Source of the DNA: Kosakonia sp. SMBL-WEM22
GTDB taxonomy: Bacteria > Pseudomonadota > Gammaproteobacteria > Enterobacterales > Enterobacteriaceae
DNA: 64,000 nt
NCBI RefSeq assembly: GCF_014490785.1
Contig: NZ_CP051488.1
Location: 1,178,001 to 1,242,000, forward strand
Direction: 5' to 3'
The translations under genes and the position numbers were made by a program. Under the pieces are notes generated by a model. The model was not told where the DNA came from. It saw nothing but the letters and a program-made list of their open reading frames with translations, and did no database searches. Each line of letters starts with the position of its first letter. Positions within the stretch are counted from its first letter, which is position 1. Shown in pieces: positions 42,989 to 51,625 of this stretch.

Positions 42989-44275
42989 ATGAGAATGAAA
43001 ACAGTAAAAGCTACCCTTGCCTCGCTGGCTTTGCTGCCGGGCCTGGCACTTGCCGCGCCGGCCGTTGCGGATAAAGCAGATAACGGTTTTATGATGATTT
43101 GCACCGCGCTGGTGCTGTTTATGTCCATTCCGGGCATCGCGCTCTTTTACGGTGGCCTGATCCGGGGCAAAAACGTGCTCTCAATGCTGACCCAGGTGGC
43201 GGTCACCTTCGCGCTGGTCTGCATTCTCTGGGTGGTCTACGGCTATTCGCTCGCCTTCAGTGAAGGCAACAGCTTCTTCGGCAGCTTCAACTGGGTGATG
43301 CTGAAAAATATCGCCCTCACCGATGTGATGGGCAGCATCTATCAATATATCCATGTCGCCTTCCAGGGCTCCTTCGCCTGCATCACCGTGGGGCTTATCG
43401 TCGGCGCGCTCGCCGAGCGTATTCGCTTCTCTGCGGTGCTGATCTTTGTGGTGGTGTGGATGACGCTCTCCTATGTGCCGATTGCGCACATGGTGTGGGG
43501 CGGCGGTCTGCTGGCAACCCACGGCGCGCTTGATTTTGCGGGCGGTACGGTGGTGCACATTAACGCCGCGATTGCAGGCCTCGTAGGCGCGTACCTGATT
43601 GGCAAACGCGTCGGCTTCGGCAAAGAGGCGTTTAAACCGCACAACCTGCCGATGGTCTTTATCGGTACCGCGATCCTCTATGTTGGCTGGTTCGGCTTCA
43701 ACGCCGGTTCGGCGAGCAGCGCCAACGAAATTGCCGCGCTGGCCTTTGTGAACACTGTGGTTGCTACTGCTGCCGCAATCCTCTCCTGGGTCTTTGGCGA
43801 GTGGGCAATGCGCGGTAAGCCGTCGCTGCTCGGTGCCTGCTCCGGTGCGATTGCTGGCCTGGTTGGTATCACCCCGGCGTGCGGTTATGTCGGTGTCGGC
43901 GGCGCGCTGATCGTGGGTCTGGTGTGCGGTCTGGCCGGTCTGTGGGGCGTGACGGCGCTGAAACGTATGCTGCGCGTCGATGATCCGTGTGATGTCTTTG
44001 GCGTTCACGGCGTGTGCGGCATTATCGGCTGTATCCTGACGGGTATCTTCGCCTCCACCTCCCTTGGCGGCGTAGGCTTCGCCTCCGGCGTCACCATGGG
44101 CCATCAGGTTTTGGTACAGCTGGAGAGCGTCGGCATCACTATCGTCTGGTCTGCGGTGGTTGCTTTTATCGGTTACAAACTGGCGGATATGACGGTTGGT
44201 CTGCGCGTACCAGAAGAGCAAGAGCGTGAAGGGCTGGACGTCAATAGCCACGGCGAAAACGCCTACAACGCCTGA
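42989..44275 (+). CDS. amtB: AmtB, ammonium channel
   Basis: 428 residues, as in E. coli. An N-terminal signal peptide (cleaved after LPGLALAAPA in E. coli) leaves eleven membrane helices. Conserved FYGGLIRGKN in helix 1, the twin-His pore residues (in AHMVWGGG and VFGVHGVCG), and the C-terminal tail EEQEREGLDVNSHGENAYNA that contacts GlnK. The ATG at 42989 gives an N-terminus aligned with E. coli; a start at 42971 would add six residues. Confidence 0.97.
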   Translation: MRMKTVKATLASLALLPGLALAAPAVADKADNGFMMICTALVLFMSIPGIALFYGGLIRGKNVLSMLTQVAVTFALVCILWVVYGYSLAFSEGNSFFGSFNWVMLKNIALTDVMGSIYQYIHVAFQGSFACITVGLIVGALAERIRFSAVLIFVVVWMTLSYVPIAHMVWGGGLLATHGALDFAGGTVVHINAAIAGLVGAYLIGKRVGFGKEAFKPHNLPMVFIGTAILYVGWFGFNAGSASSANEIAALAFVNTVVATAAAILSWVFGEWAMRGKPSLLGACSGAIAGLVGITPACGYVGVGGALIVGLVCGLAGLWGVTALKRMLRVDDPCDVFGVHGVCGIIGCILTGIFASTSLGGVGFASGVTMGHQVLVQLESVGITIVWSAVVAFIGYKLADMTVGLRVPEEQEREGLDVNSHGENAYNA

Positions 44276-44298
44276 TAATTTGAGTATCTCCTGAGCAT

Positions 44299-44329
44299 AA
44301 AAAAGCCTCCGCATGCGGAGGCTTCTCTT
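44299..44329. terminator. Bidirectional terminator between amtB and tesB
   Basis: Perfect 22-base palindrome (44303-44324; arms AAGCCTCCGCA and TGCGGAGGCTT) with A runs on one side and T-rich sequence on the other. It can stop both amtB and the convergent tesB. Confidence 0.9.
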
Positions 44330-44349
44330 TTGGCGATAACGTCACCGGT

Positions 44350-45210
44350 TTAGTTGCGGTTACGCATCACCCCTTCTTGCACGCTGGAGGCCACCAGCAC
44401 GCCATCCTGGGTATAAAATTCGCCGCGCACAAAGCCGCGTGCGCTGGAGGCGGAGGTGCTCTCCACGCTGTAGAGCAGCCAGTCATTCATATTAAACGGG
44501 CGGTGGAACCACATCGAGTGGTCGATTGTCGCCACCTGCATGCCGCGCTCAAGGAAACCGACGCCGTGCGGCTGCAGCGCCACCGGCAGGAAGTTAAAGT
44601 CCGAGGCGTAGCCAAGCAGATATTGATGGATGCGGAAATCTTCATCCAGCACGCCGTTAGCGCGGATCCACACCTGACGCACCGGATCGGCCACATGGCC
44701 CTTCAGCGGGTTATGGAACTCGACCGGGCGGATCTCCAGCGGCTTGTCGCTAAGGAACTTCTCTTTCACGCCGGGCGGCAGCAGGTGTGAGAGATCGCGG
44801 GCAATCTCCGTTTCCGATTTGAGTGAATCCGGCGCGGGCGCGGCGGGCATGGTTTTTTGATGCTCATAGCCCGGCTCCGGTGCCTGGAAAGAGGCGGTCA
44901 TATAGAAAATCGGTTTACCGTTCTGCACCGCTGCCACGCGGCGGGCGCTGAAGCTATTGCCGTCGCGCAGCACTTCCACGTCATAAACAATCGGTTTCTG
45001 GCTATCGCCGGGGCGCAAAAAGTAGCTGTGGAAAGAGTGTACCAGACGGTCTGCCGGCACGGTCTCCTTCGCCGCATAGAGCGCCTGCCCGACCACCTGG
45101 CCGCCAAAGACCTGGCGCAGACCTAAATCTTCGCTCTGTCCACGGAACAGCCCCTCTTCAATTTTTTCCAGATTCAATAATGCCAGCAGATTAGATAGCG
45201 CCTGACTCAT
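44350..45210 (-). CDS. tesB: TesB, acyl-CoA thioesterase II
   Basis: 286 residues, as in E. coli. Double hot-dog thioesterase with broad acyl-CoA specificity. N-terminal GLFRGQSEDLGLRQVFGGQV and C-terminal TIDHSMWFHRPF, which carries the catalytic Asp. I use the ATG at 45210 (MSQALSNLLALLNLEKIEEG); the longer in-frame leader to 45345 is not conserved. Divergent from ybaY. Confidence 0.97.
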   Translation of the reverse strand: MSQALSNLLALLNLEKIEEGLFRGQSEDLGLRQVFGGQVVGQALYAAKETVPADRLVHSFHSYFLRPGDSQKPIVYDVEVLRDGNSFSARRVAAVQNGKPIFYMTASFQAPEPGYEHQKTMPAAPAPDSLKSETEIARDLSHLLPPGVKEKFLSDKPLEIRPVEFHNPLKGHVADPVRQVWIRANGVLDEDFRIHQYLLGYASDFNFLPVALQPHGVGFLERGMQVATIDHSMWFHRPFNMNDWLLYSVESTSASSARGFVRGEFYTQDGVLVASSVQEGVMRNRN

Positions 45211-45423
45211 ACAATTCCCCAAATAAATAGCGGCTGACGTAGCGAATATTGCCTGAGTATAACCTGGAAAAGACAGTGGTCCGATGGGTGCAATAATCTG
45301 AATGAATAGGTGTTTACAGGAATATATCGGGTATATGTGCCACACTTGTTCAGGTTACGAAGGTTTAGCCACACATCTGGCAGGCGCTGCGCCTGCAGGT
45401 GCATTGAAGATAAGGAGAGATCA

Positions 45424-45993
45424 ATGAAACTCGTGCCCATGTTAAGTGGTTTAGCAGTCGCAGTCGCGTTATCGGCGTGCGCCCAAAAAGGCGGCGATAT
45501 TCCAACGCCGGCACCTAATCCCAATGCGCCGTCCGCCACCCATAAAGCGGCGATTGCTCAGCCAAGCGTGACCGGTACGGTCTGGATCCGTCAGAAAGTG
45601 GCGTTGCCGCCGGATGCGGTGTTAACCGTGACCGTTTCTGATGCCAGTCAGGCCGACGCGCCGTCGAAAGTGCTGGCGCAGAAAGCTGTGCGCACCGATG
45701 GCAAACAGCCGCCGTACAGCTTTGTCCTGCCCTTTAACCCGGCCGACATCCAGCCTAACGCGCGTATCCTGCTGAGTGCGGCGATCACCGTCGACAACAA
45801 GATGGTCTTTATCACCGACTCCGTTAAGCCAGTTATCAACCAGGGCGGCACTAAAGTCGACCTGACGCTGGTTCCGGTCCAGCAGACCGCGGTTCCGCTG
45901 CAGCAGAGCGGTGGTACACCGAACACCGTACCGTCAACCTCACCAACCCAGGTTACTCCGTCTAACGCCACCCCGGCGCCGACCCAGTACTGA
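45424..45993 (+). CDS. ybaY: YbaY, outer-membrane-type lipoprotein
   Basis: 189 residues. Lipobox LSAC with lipidated Cys at about residue 19. Residues about 48-155 form the YbaY/YscW-like beta-sandwich domain (VTGTVWIRQKVALPPDAVLT, AAITVDNKMVFITDSV). The last 35 residues are a Thr/Pro/Ser-rich tail. Function is unknown; the domain resembles the pilotin YscW of type III secretion. I use the ATG at 45424, which directly precedes the signal peptide. Confidence 0.92.
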   Translation: MKLVPMLSGLAVAVALSACAQKGGDIPTPAPNPNAPSATHKAAIAQPSVTGTVWIRQKVALPPDAVLTVTVSDASQADAPSKVLAQKAVRTDGKQPPYSFVLPFNPADIQPNARILLSAAITVDNKMVFITDSVKPVINQGGTKVDLTLVPVQQTAVPLQQSGGTPNTVPSTSPTQVTPSNATPAPTQY

Positions 45994-46007
45994 TCTGCAT
46001 GCGTGTT

Positions 46008-46031
46008 GCTCCTCTCCTGCGGGGGAGGAGC
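46008..46031 (+). terminator. Hairpin after ybaY
   Basis: GCTCCTCTCC pairs with GGGGGAGGAGC across a short loop, between convergent ybaY and the alkyltransferase-like gene. No T run follows, so it may only stabilise the mRNA. Confidence 0.4.
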
Positions 46032-46345
46032 TACTCATAGCGCCAGCGATAGCGGTTTAAATCAATCTCACCACTTCCCGACACCACTACGCCTTCTGCC
46101 AGCAGTGCCTGACGCTGCCTTTGCAGATCCGGCCCGCTCAGTGAAATAGCGCCATAACGATTGACCACCCGATGCCACGGCAGCGTGCTGCCCTCCGGTA
46201 AGCGCTTTAACACGCCGCCAACCTGGCGTGCCGCGCGCGGCGAGCCGGCCAGCTTCGCTACCTCGCCATAGGTGGTGACATAACCCTCCGGAATGGCGGC
46301 GACAATCTGCCATACCCGACGGGGAAAAGAGTCTTGCGTATCCAT
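46031..46345 (-). CDS. atl: Atl (YbaZ), alkyltransferase-like DNA damage recognition protein
   Basis: 104 residues. O6-alkylguanine-DNA alkyltransferase fold with GSPRAARQVGGVL (recognition helix and arginine finger). Trp replaces the reactive cysteine in PWHRVVNRYG (family motif PCHR). Such proteins bind O6-alkylguanine without repairing it and pass it to nucleotide excision repair. The ATG at 46345 has AGGAG 7 bases upstream; a GTG one codon earlier is also possible. The E. coli entry has a longer N-terminus whose counterpart (MLVSCAI) lies here at 46427 in another frame. Confidence 0.93.
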   Translation of the reverse strand: MDTQDSFPRRVWQIVAAIPEGYVTTYGEVAKLAGSPRAARQVGGVLKRLPEGSTLPWHRVVNRYGAISLSGPDLQRQRQALLAEGVVVSGSGEIDLNRYRWRYE

Positions 46346-46442
46346 CACTCGCTCCTGAGCAGAGAAGGGGGCAGCATAAACAGCGATTTACCCCCTGTGA
46401 AGGGGCGATTGCGCAAGAAACCAGCATCCGTCAGCCTATGGG

Positions 46443-46471
46443 TTGCAATTGCCCTGCCGGATGGGGATAAT
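46443..46471 (+). promoter_or_regulatory. ffs promoter
   Basis: TTGCAA (46443-46448), 17-base spacer, GATAAT (46466-46471). The RNA would start near 46478, leaving a 5' leader of about 30 bases to be removed by RNase P, as known for 4.5S RNA. Confidence 0.75.
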
Positions 46472-46507
46472 GCGCCAGCGCGTTGGTTATCAACCTTCGC
46501 TCTCAAT

Positions 46508-46621
46508 GGGGGCCCTGTTGGTTCTCCCGCAATGCTACTTTGTTCACCAGGTCAGGTCCGGAAGGAAGCAGCCAGGGCAAAGGACGTGTGTGCCGGGATG
46601 TAGCTGGCAGGGCCCCCACCC
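46508..46621 (+). ncRNA. ffs: 4.5S RNA, signal recognition particle RNA
   Basis: 114 bases, exactly the E. coli length. The 5' end GGGGGCCCTG pairs with the 3' end CAGGGCCCCC to form the long hairpin. The conserved SRP core is visible as CAGGTCAGGTCCGGAAGGAA (tetraloop GGAA and the Ffh-binding symmetric and asymmetric loops), with AGCAG on the opposite arm. It partners Ffh in targeting membrane proteins. Confidence 0.98.
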
Positions 46622-46651
46622 ATTTCAGCCGCTGTTACGCAGCGCGCCGCA

Positions 46652-49402
46652 CTACTCCACTTTCAGCAACTTCCACTCCCGCGCCTGGTTTACCGCCTGC
46701 ATCCGGCTGCTGACCTGCAACTTCTCATACATCTGTTTTAAGTGCCATTTAACCGTCTCCGCCGAAATTCCCAGCACGCGGGCAATCTCTTTGTTCGAGT
46801 GACCGCTGGCGATAAGCTCAAGCGTCTGCTGCTCGCGCTCGGTGAGATAGCGTGTCTCTTCCGCCTCATCGTGCCGTTTCGGCGGTAAACCAAACCGTTC
46901 GACTGCCTGCTGTCGCAAGGTTGCAGCCTGGCGTCTGAGCGCCTCCGGCGTTGCCTGGCGGGCGAGTAGCTCGTCAAGCAGCCCCACCAGCACCGAACGG
47001 AGGTCGAGCAGGCTGCGCAATAAACCTTGCTCCAGCGCCTGTTGCAGTGGCGTAGTAAAGACCATACCCGCCTGTTCATACGCCCCGCCGTGCCAGAGGG
47101 CGGCGGCCTGCGCCAGGCGTAAGCGCAGGGCAGAGAGCGCTTCCCCGCGCTGCTGCTGCTCGTCTGCCAGCGCCGCAAAGGCAGCGGCGGCTTGATGGGC
47201 ATGACCCTCGGCAAGGGCGATGCGGCCTTCGCTGACCCGCCGATAGAAGCCGATCGCCTCGATTTCAGCATGTTCACTGTCTAACTGCCGGAGCACGTCC
47301 AGCGTCTCCAGCGCAGGGGAGAGCGCCTCATCACGCAGATGCAGTTCAACCGTTTCCGCCAGCAGCGCCGCCTGCGCGCGCAGCCAGTGGCGCTGGCGCG
47401 TCAGCTCGCCGGCATAGGTGAGAAGTCGTTTCGCCTCCGCAATCTGGCTGTTAAGCGCCGCCAGGCGTGAGAGCACGATAAAGCAGCGGCTCAGCCCCTC
47501 TGGCGGGCAAAAGGTCTCGATCATCTCGAGACGCAGCGCCAGCAGGGCGTCAATCTCCTGCCGCTCGTCGCGCTCCCAGGCGACCTCCGCCAGAATCGGT
47601 GCCAGCGTTGCGCCGCTGCTGGAGTTGCTACCGGTTTGCGCCTCGGCGGCCTGCAGCGTCTGCGCCGCCACCCGTTTTGCGTCAGCCAGATTGCCCTGGC
47701 GTAAATGGGCCTGGGCGATGACAAAGGCGCGCCAGACATCGACAAACAGATTACGGTTCGCCACCTTCAGCTCCGGTAACCGGCTCTGCACCGCCAGCGC
47801 CTGCCCCGGCCGGGCATTGACGAGGTGGCAGTAGCTGAGAATGTTGCACACCAGCCCATCCACCCAGCGGTCGCCGCAGGGGATCTCCGCCAGCAGCGGC
47901 TCCACCAGCGCAACGCTCAGTTCGATGTTCTCGGCAAAGGCTTCACAAATTGCCCGCACCACCCGCAGCTTGACCCGCACACTGTGCGACAGCGCGGCGT
48001 CGTGCGCCATCGCTTCAATGCCGTCAAGAAGGTCGCGCGAAGCCTGAAAGCGGAAATGGTGCGCCAGCGCCCAGGCGAGATTGAGCTGCAGATCGATACG
48101 CGACGGATCGGGCGTCAGCGGCAAAAAGTGCATCCAGCGCACCAGCGTGTCGATATCCCCCTCTTCGGCGAGGGACTGCGCGCTGGCTTCGGCATGCCGC
48201 GCGCCGCTTTTCCCCGCCGCCAGCGCATGGCGCACCGCCTCGGCCCAGAGTTGCTGCCCGGCAAACCAGTTGCTGGCACGCTCATGCAGCTGCCGTACGC
48301 GCGCCGGTTCGCTCTGCTGCAAGCGGGCCAGCAGCGCGTCGCGCATCAGGTGGTGGTAGCGAAACCAGCCGCCGTGCTCATCCAGAGCGGTGATAAAGAG
48401 ATTATGCTGCTGGATCCAGCCGAGCATCGCTTCGCCGTCCTCGCGCCCGGTCAGCGCATCGCACAGCGCCGGAGTGAGGCGGTTGAGAATGGCGGTTTGC
48501 AGCAGAAAATCGACCACTGTCTCCGGGAGTGGGGTAAAGATCACCTCATCGAGGTAGCGTGCCAGCGTGCGCGAGCCGGAGGGAATACGCGCCAGAAAGC
48601 GCTGCGGATCGTGGTGCCAGTCCGGTGCCAGCGCGGCGATCTTGATCCCGGCCACCCAGCCCTCTGTAGCCAGCATTAGCCGCTGAATATCCTGCGCGCC
48701 AGGGATTGCCGTGCGCGCGGCGTCGCTGAGGTAGTGCTGCGCTTCTGCGAGGGTGAAACGCAGATCCTCGTCATGCAGTTCATTGAGCGCATCCTGCAAC
48801 GCCAGGCGGCTCAGGGCCAGCGGCGGGCGAAAGCGGCTGCCGATAATCAGGTGCAGCGAATCGGGCGTGTGATTGATAAGCCAGCTTATGCCTTCGTGCA
48901 GCGTGGGGTGGGTGAGGGCGTGGTAATCATCAAGGATTAGCCACACCGGATGCGGGCTGCGGTGCAGCTGGTTGGTCAGCTCAGCCAGCAGTACCGAGAG
49001 ATCCGGGGTCATATCGCCCTGCAAAAAGGGTTCGAGCGCCTCGCTCCAGCCGCTGTAGAGCGGTTGCAGGGCGGTGACCAGGTAGCGCGCAAACTGCGCC
49101 GGGTCGTTCTCCTCCTCCTCCAGGCTCAGCCAGCCGATGGCGTCGCCTTGCTCCCGGCGACGGCGATACCACTGCGCCAGCAACGTTGTTTTCCCGGAAC
49201 CGGCCGCGGCGCAGATAAGCGTCAGCGCGCCGTTGGCGGCCTCATCGAGCCATGCCAGCAGGCGGTCACGCTCAAGCAGCACGCCCGGCGAGCGCGGTGG
49301 GGTTAATTTGGTAAGGATCAGCGGCAGCCGACGCGTGAAGCGGAAAGGTTCCTCGCGATAGCTGGCCGCAAGCAGAGAGTCTGTTGAGGTCAACGATTTC
49401 AT
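46652..49402 (-). CDS. acoK: AcoK-like MalT/LuxR-family activator of acetoin catabolism
   Basis: 916 residues. MalT-type (LAL/STAND) architecture: P-loop near residue 65-72 (AAAGSGKT), Walker B WLILDDYHAL about residue 154, winged-helix STAND region, a long helical TPR-like sensor region (about 400-820), and a C-terminal LuxR helix-turn-helix (LTEREQQTLELIASGHSNKE, then ISAETVKWHLKQMYEKLQVS). It is divergent from acoABCD, the arrangement described for acoK in Klebsiella pneumoniae. The inducer is probably acetoin or a related compound, with ATP. It is not MalT itself, since malPQ are absent and the context is acetoin. Confidence 0.9.
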   Translation of the reverse strand: MKSLTSTDSLLAASYREEPFRFTRRLPLILTKLTPPRSPGVLLERDRLLAWLDEAANGALTLICAAAGSGKTTLLAQWYRRRREQGDAIGWLSLEEEENDPAQFARYLVTALQPLYSGWSEALEPFLQGDMTPDLSVLLAELTNQLHRSPHPVWLILDDYHALTHPTLHEGISWLINHTPDSLHLIIGSRFRPPLALSRLALQDALNELHDEDLRFTLAEAQHYLSDAARTAIPGAQDIQRLMLATEGWVAGIKIAALAPDWHHDPQRFLARIPSGSRTLARYLDEVIFTPLPETVVDFLLQTAILNRLTPALCDALTGREDGEAMLGWIQQHNLFITALDEHGGWFRYHHLMRDALLARLQQSEPARVRQLHERASNWFAGQQLWAEAVRHALAAGKSGARHAEASAQSLAEEGDIDTLVRWMHFLPLTPDPSRIDLQLNLAWALAHHFRFQASRDLLDGIEAMAHDAALSHSVRVKLRVVRAICEAFAENIELSVALVEPLLAEIPCGDRWVDGLVCNILSYCHLVNARPGQALAVQSRLPELKVANRNLFVDVWRAFVIAQAHLRQGNLADAKRVAAQTLQAAEAQTGSNSSSGATLAPILAEVAWERDERQEIDALLALRLEMIETFCPPEGLSRCFIVLSRLAALNSQIAEAKRLLTYAGELTRQRHWLRAQAALLAETVELHLRDEALSPALETLDVLRQLDSEHAEIEAIGFYRRVSEGRIALAEGHAHQAAAAFAALADEQQQRGEALSALRLRLAQAAALWHGGAYEQAGMVFTTPLQQALEQGLLRSLLDLRSVLVGLLDELLARQATPEALRRQAATLRQQAVERFGLPPKRHDEAEETRYLTEREQQTLELIASGHSNKEIARVLGISAETVKWHLKQMYEKLQVSSRMQAVNQAREWKLLKVE

Positions 49403-49513
49403 ACGAGCCTGCCCCTGTTCACGAAAGTCGATGCTAAGTGTAAGTAACTGACATCAGCCTGTAACCTGCCAGAACTTGACCTTTATCGCATTTATCTCTT
49501 TTAGTCCCGCTCT

Positions 49514-49558
49514 CCCCCCCAATTGGGGGGTTATCCCCCCTTAAGACCCGCTTATAGA
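49514..49558 (+). promoter_or_regulatory. Candidate AcoK operator and aco promoter
   Basis: CCCCCC-CAATT-GGGGGG-TTAT-CCCCCC (49514-49540) forms a near-perfect G/C-tract palindrome with a third C tract. Just downstream is TATAGA (49553-49558), a possible -10 without a good -35, as usual for an activator-dependent promoter. MalT-family sites are also G-rich, so AcoK binding here is plausible but inferred. Confidence 0.4.
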
Positions 49559-49630
49559 GTAACCCCACTTCCGCAACCCCTGCCGGTCGCCGTGCTGGCG
49601 CTCGCGGGTATACAACCTGAGGACGGAGCT

Positions 49631-50593
49631 ATGGAGCTGAACACACAACAGCTGTTAAAGGCTTATCGCAAAATGCGTGAAATACGTGAATTCGAGGAGC
49701 GCCTGCACACTGAAAACACCAGCGGTGACATTCCCGGATTCATCCACCTGTATACCGGCGAGGAGGCTATCGCCGTCGGCGTCTGCGAGAACTTACAGCA
49801 GACGGACTATATCGGTTCCACCCACCGCGGGCATGGTCACTGCATCGCCAAAGGGTGCGACATCCACGCGATGATGGCGGAGATCTTCGGCAAAGACGCC
49901 GGTCTCTGTCGCGGCAAGGGCGGCTCGATGCACATTGCCGATCTCTCAAAAGGGATGCTCGGCGCGAACGCCATTGTCGGCGGCGCGCCGCCGCTGGTGA
50001 TTGGCGCGGCGCTGACGGCGAAAACACGTAATAACGGCGGCGTCGCCGTCTCATTTACCGGCGACGGTGGCTCCAACCAGGGGCTGGTGTTTGAAGCCAT
50101 CAACATGGCGGTGGTACTGCAACTGCCCGCCATCTTCGTCTTTGAAAACAACGGTTACGGTGAAGCAACCGGGCATAACTACGCTGTCGGCGGCCGCGAT
50201 ATCGCCGGGCGCGCCGCCGGGTTTGGTCTGCCTGCGGTCACCGTCGACGGGACGGATTTCTTTGCCGTTTACGAAGCGACGGCTGAAGCCGTGAAGCGCG
50301 CCCGCGAAGGCGGCGGGCCGAGCGTGATTGAGGCGAAAGCGTTCCGTTGGCACGGCCACTTCGAGGGCGATCCAGGGCTTTACCGCGGAGAGGGGGAGAT
50401 CGAGCGCCTGCGCGCCGATCACGATCCGCTGAAGATTTTCGCCAGTAAAACGGCTGGAACGCTGACGCGTGAGGCGCTGGAGGCGATCGATGCTGAAGTG
50501 AAAGCGCAGGTCGACGATGCGGTGATCAAAGCCCGCGCCGCCGGCTACCCGGTGGCGGAAAGCCTGCTGACCGACGTTTACGTCTCTTACTGA
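49631..50593 (+). CDS. acoA: AcoA, acetoin dehydrogenase E1 alpha
   Basis: 320 residues. Thiamine-diphosphate-binding subunit of the acetoin cleavage complex, which converts acetoin to acetaldehyde and acetyl-CoA (with AcoB, AcoC and AcoD). TPP motif FTGDGGSNQG followed after about 25 residues by FENNGYGEATG. IHLYTGEEAIAVGVCENL and GRGKGGSMHI-type segments are conserved in the family. I use the ATG at 49631, with GAGGACGGAG upstream; a longer frame from 49523 is not coding. acoB follows after 10 bases. Confidence 0.95.
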   Translation: MELNTQQLLKAYRKMREIREFEERLHTENTSGDIPGFIHLYTGEEAIAVGVCENLQQTDYIGSTHRGHGHCIAKGCDIHAMMAEIFGKDAGLCRGKGGSMHIADLSKGMLGANAIVGGAPPLVIGAALTAKTRNNGGVAVSFTGDGGSNQGLVFEAINMAVVLQLPAIFVFENNGYGEATGHNYAVGGRDIAGRAAGFGLPAVTVDGTDFFAVYEATAEAVKRAREGGGPSVIEAKAFRWHGHFEGDPGLYRGEGEIERLRADHDPLKIFASKTAGTLTREALEAIDAEVKAQVDDAVIKARAAGYPVAESLLTDVYVSY

Positions 50594-50603
50594 GGAGCCC
50601 GTC

Positions 50604-51623
50604 ATGACAATCAAAACTTACCGCGAAGCGATCCGCGACGCGCTGGCGCAAGAGATGGCGCGCGACGAAAGCGTGGTATTGATCGGTGAAGATCTGCGCG
50701 GTGGCCACGGCGGCAACGCGCCGGAAGAGGCGAAAGTGGAGGCCTTCGGCGGCGTGCTCGGCGTCACCAAAGGGCTGTGGACCCAGTTTGGCTCGGCGCG
50801 GGTGATCGATACGCCGATCACCGAGTCGGCAATTATCGGTATGGCTGCCGGTGCGGCAGTCACCGGCTTACGCCCGGTGGCGGAGCTGATGTTTATGGAT
50901 TTCTTCGGCGTCAGCCACGATGCGCTCTACAACCAGGCGGCAAAATTCCGCTATATGTTCGGCGGCAAGGCGAAAGCGCCGCTGGTGGTGCGCGGCATGA
51001 TCGGGGCCGGTTTCTCTGCCGCCGCGCAGCATTCCCAGTCCCCTTACAACATTTTCGCCACCACGCCGGGGCTGAAAGTGGTGGTGCCCTCATCGCCTTA
51101 TGACGCCAAAGGTCTGCTGATCCAGTCGATTCGCGACGACGATCCGGTTGTCTTCTGCGAACACAAGATGCTCTACGACATGAAAGGCGAGGTGCCGGAC
51201 GAGAGCTATACCCTGCCGCTGGGCCAGGCCAACTACACCCGCGAAGGGGAGGATGTCACCATTATTGCCCTCTCGGCGATGGTGCATAAAGCCAACCAGG
51301 TGGCGGACAAACTGCTGAAGGAGGGCATCTCCGTGGAGGTGGTCGATCCGCGCACCGTCTCGCCGCTGGATGAGGAGGGCATTCTCGAATCCGTTGCCTC
51401 CACCGGTCGGGTGGTGATTGTCGATGAGTCCGCCGCGCGCTTCGGCTTCGCCCATGATGTGGCGGCGCTGATCGCTTCGCAGGCGTTCCACTTCCTGAAA
51501 GCGCCGGTGGCGTTAATTACTCCGCCGCATACCCCGGTTCCCTTCTCGCCCGCGCTGGAAAAACTCTGGATCCCTGATGTGGATCGCATTGAGGCCGCCG
51601 TTCGACAACTGATGGAGGCGTAA
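50604..51623 (+). CDS. acoB: AcoB, acetoin dehydrogenase E1 beta
   Basis: 339 residues. Transketolase-like pyrimidine and C-terminal domains of the E1 beta family: VVLIGEDLRGGHGG, DTPITESAIIGMAAGAA, VEVVDPRTVSPLDEEGILES. Forms the heterotetramer with AcoA that decarboxylates acetoin and passes the C2 unit to the lipoyl group of AcoC. acoC starts 2 bases after its stop. Confidence 0.96.
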   Translation: MTIKTYREAIRDALAQEMARDESVVLIGEDLRGGHGGNAPEEAKVEAFGGVLGVTKGLWTQFGSARVIDTPITESAIIGMAAGAAVTGLRPVAELMFMDFFGVSHDALYNQAAKFRYMFGGKAKAPLVVRGMIGAGFSAAAQHSQSPYNIFATTPGLKVVVPSSPYDAKGLLIQSIRDDDPVVFCEHKMLYDMKGEVPDESYTLPLGQANYTREGEDVTIIALSAMVHKANQVADKLLKEGISVEVVDPRTVSPLDEEGILESVASTGRVVIVDESAARFGFAHDVAALIASQAFHFLKAPVALITPPHTPVPFSPALEKLWIPDVDRIEAAVRQLMEA

Positions 51624-51625
51624 CC

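Noticed and set aside
46031..46345. Active O6-methylguanine-DNA methyltransferase
   Set aside because: The acceptor cysteine is replaced by Trp (PWHR), as in alkyltransferase-like proteins that bind but do not repair.
46652..49402. MalT, the maltose regulator
   Set aside because: Same architecture, but divergent from acoABCD and with no mal genes nearby, so AcoK fits better.
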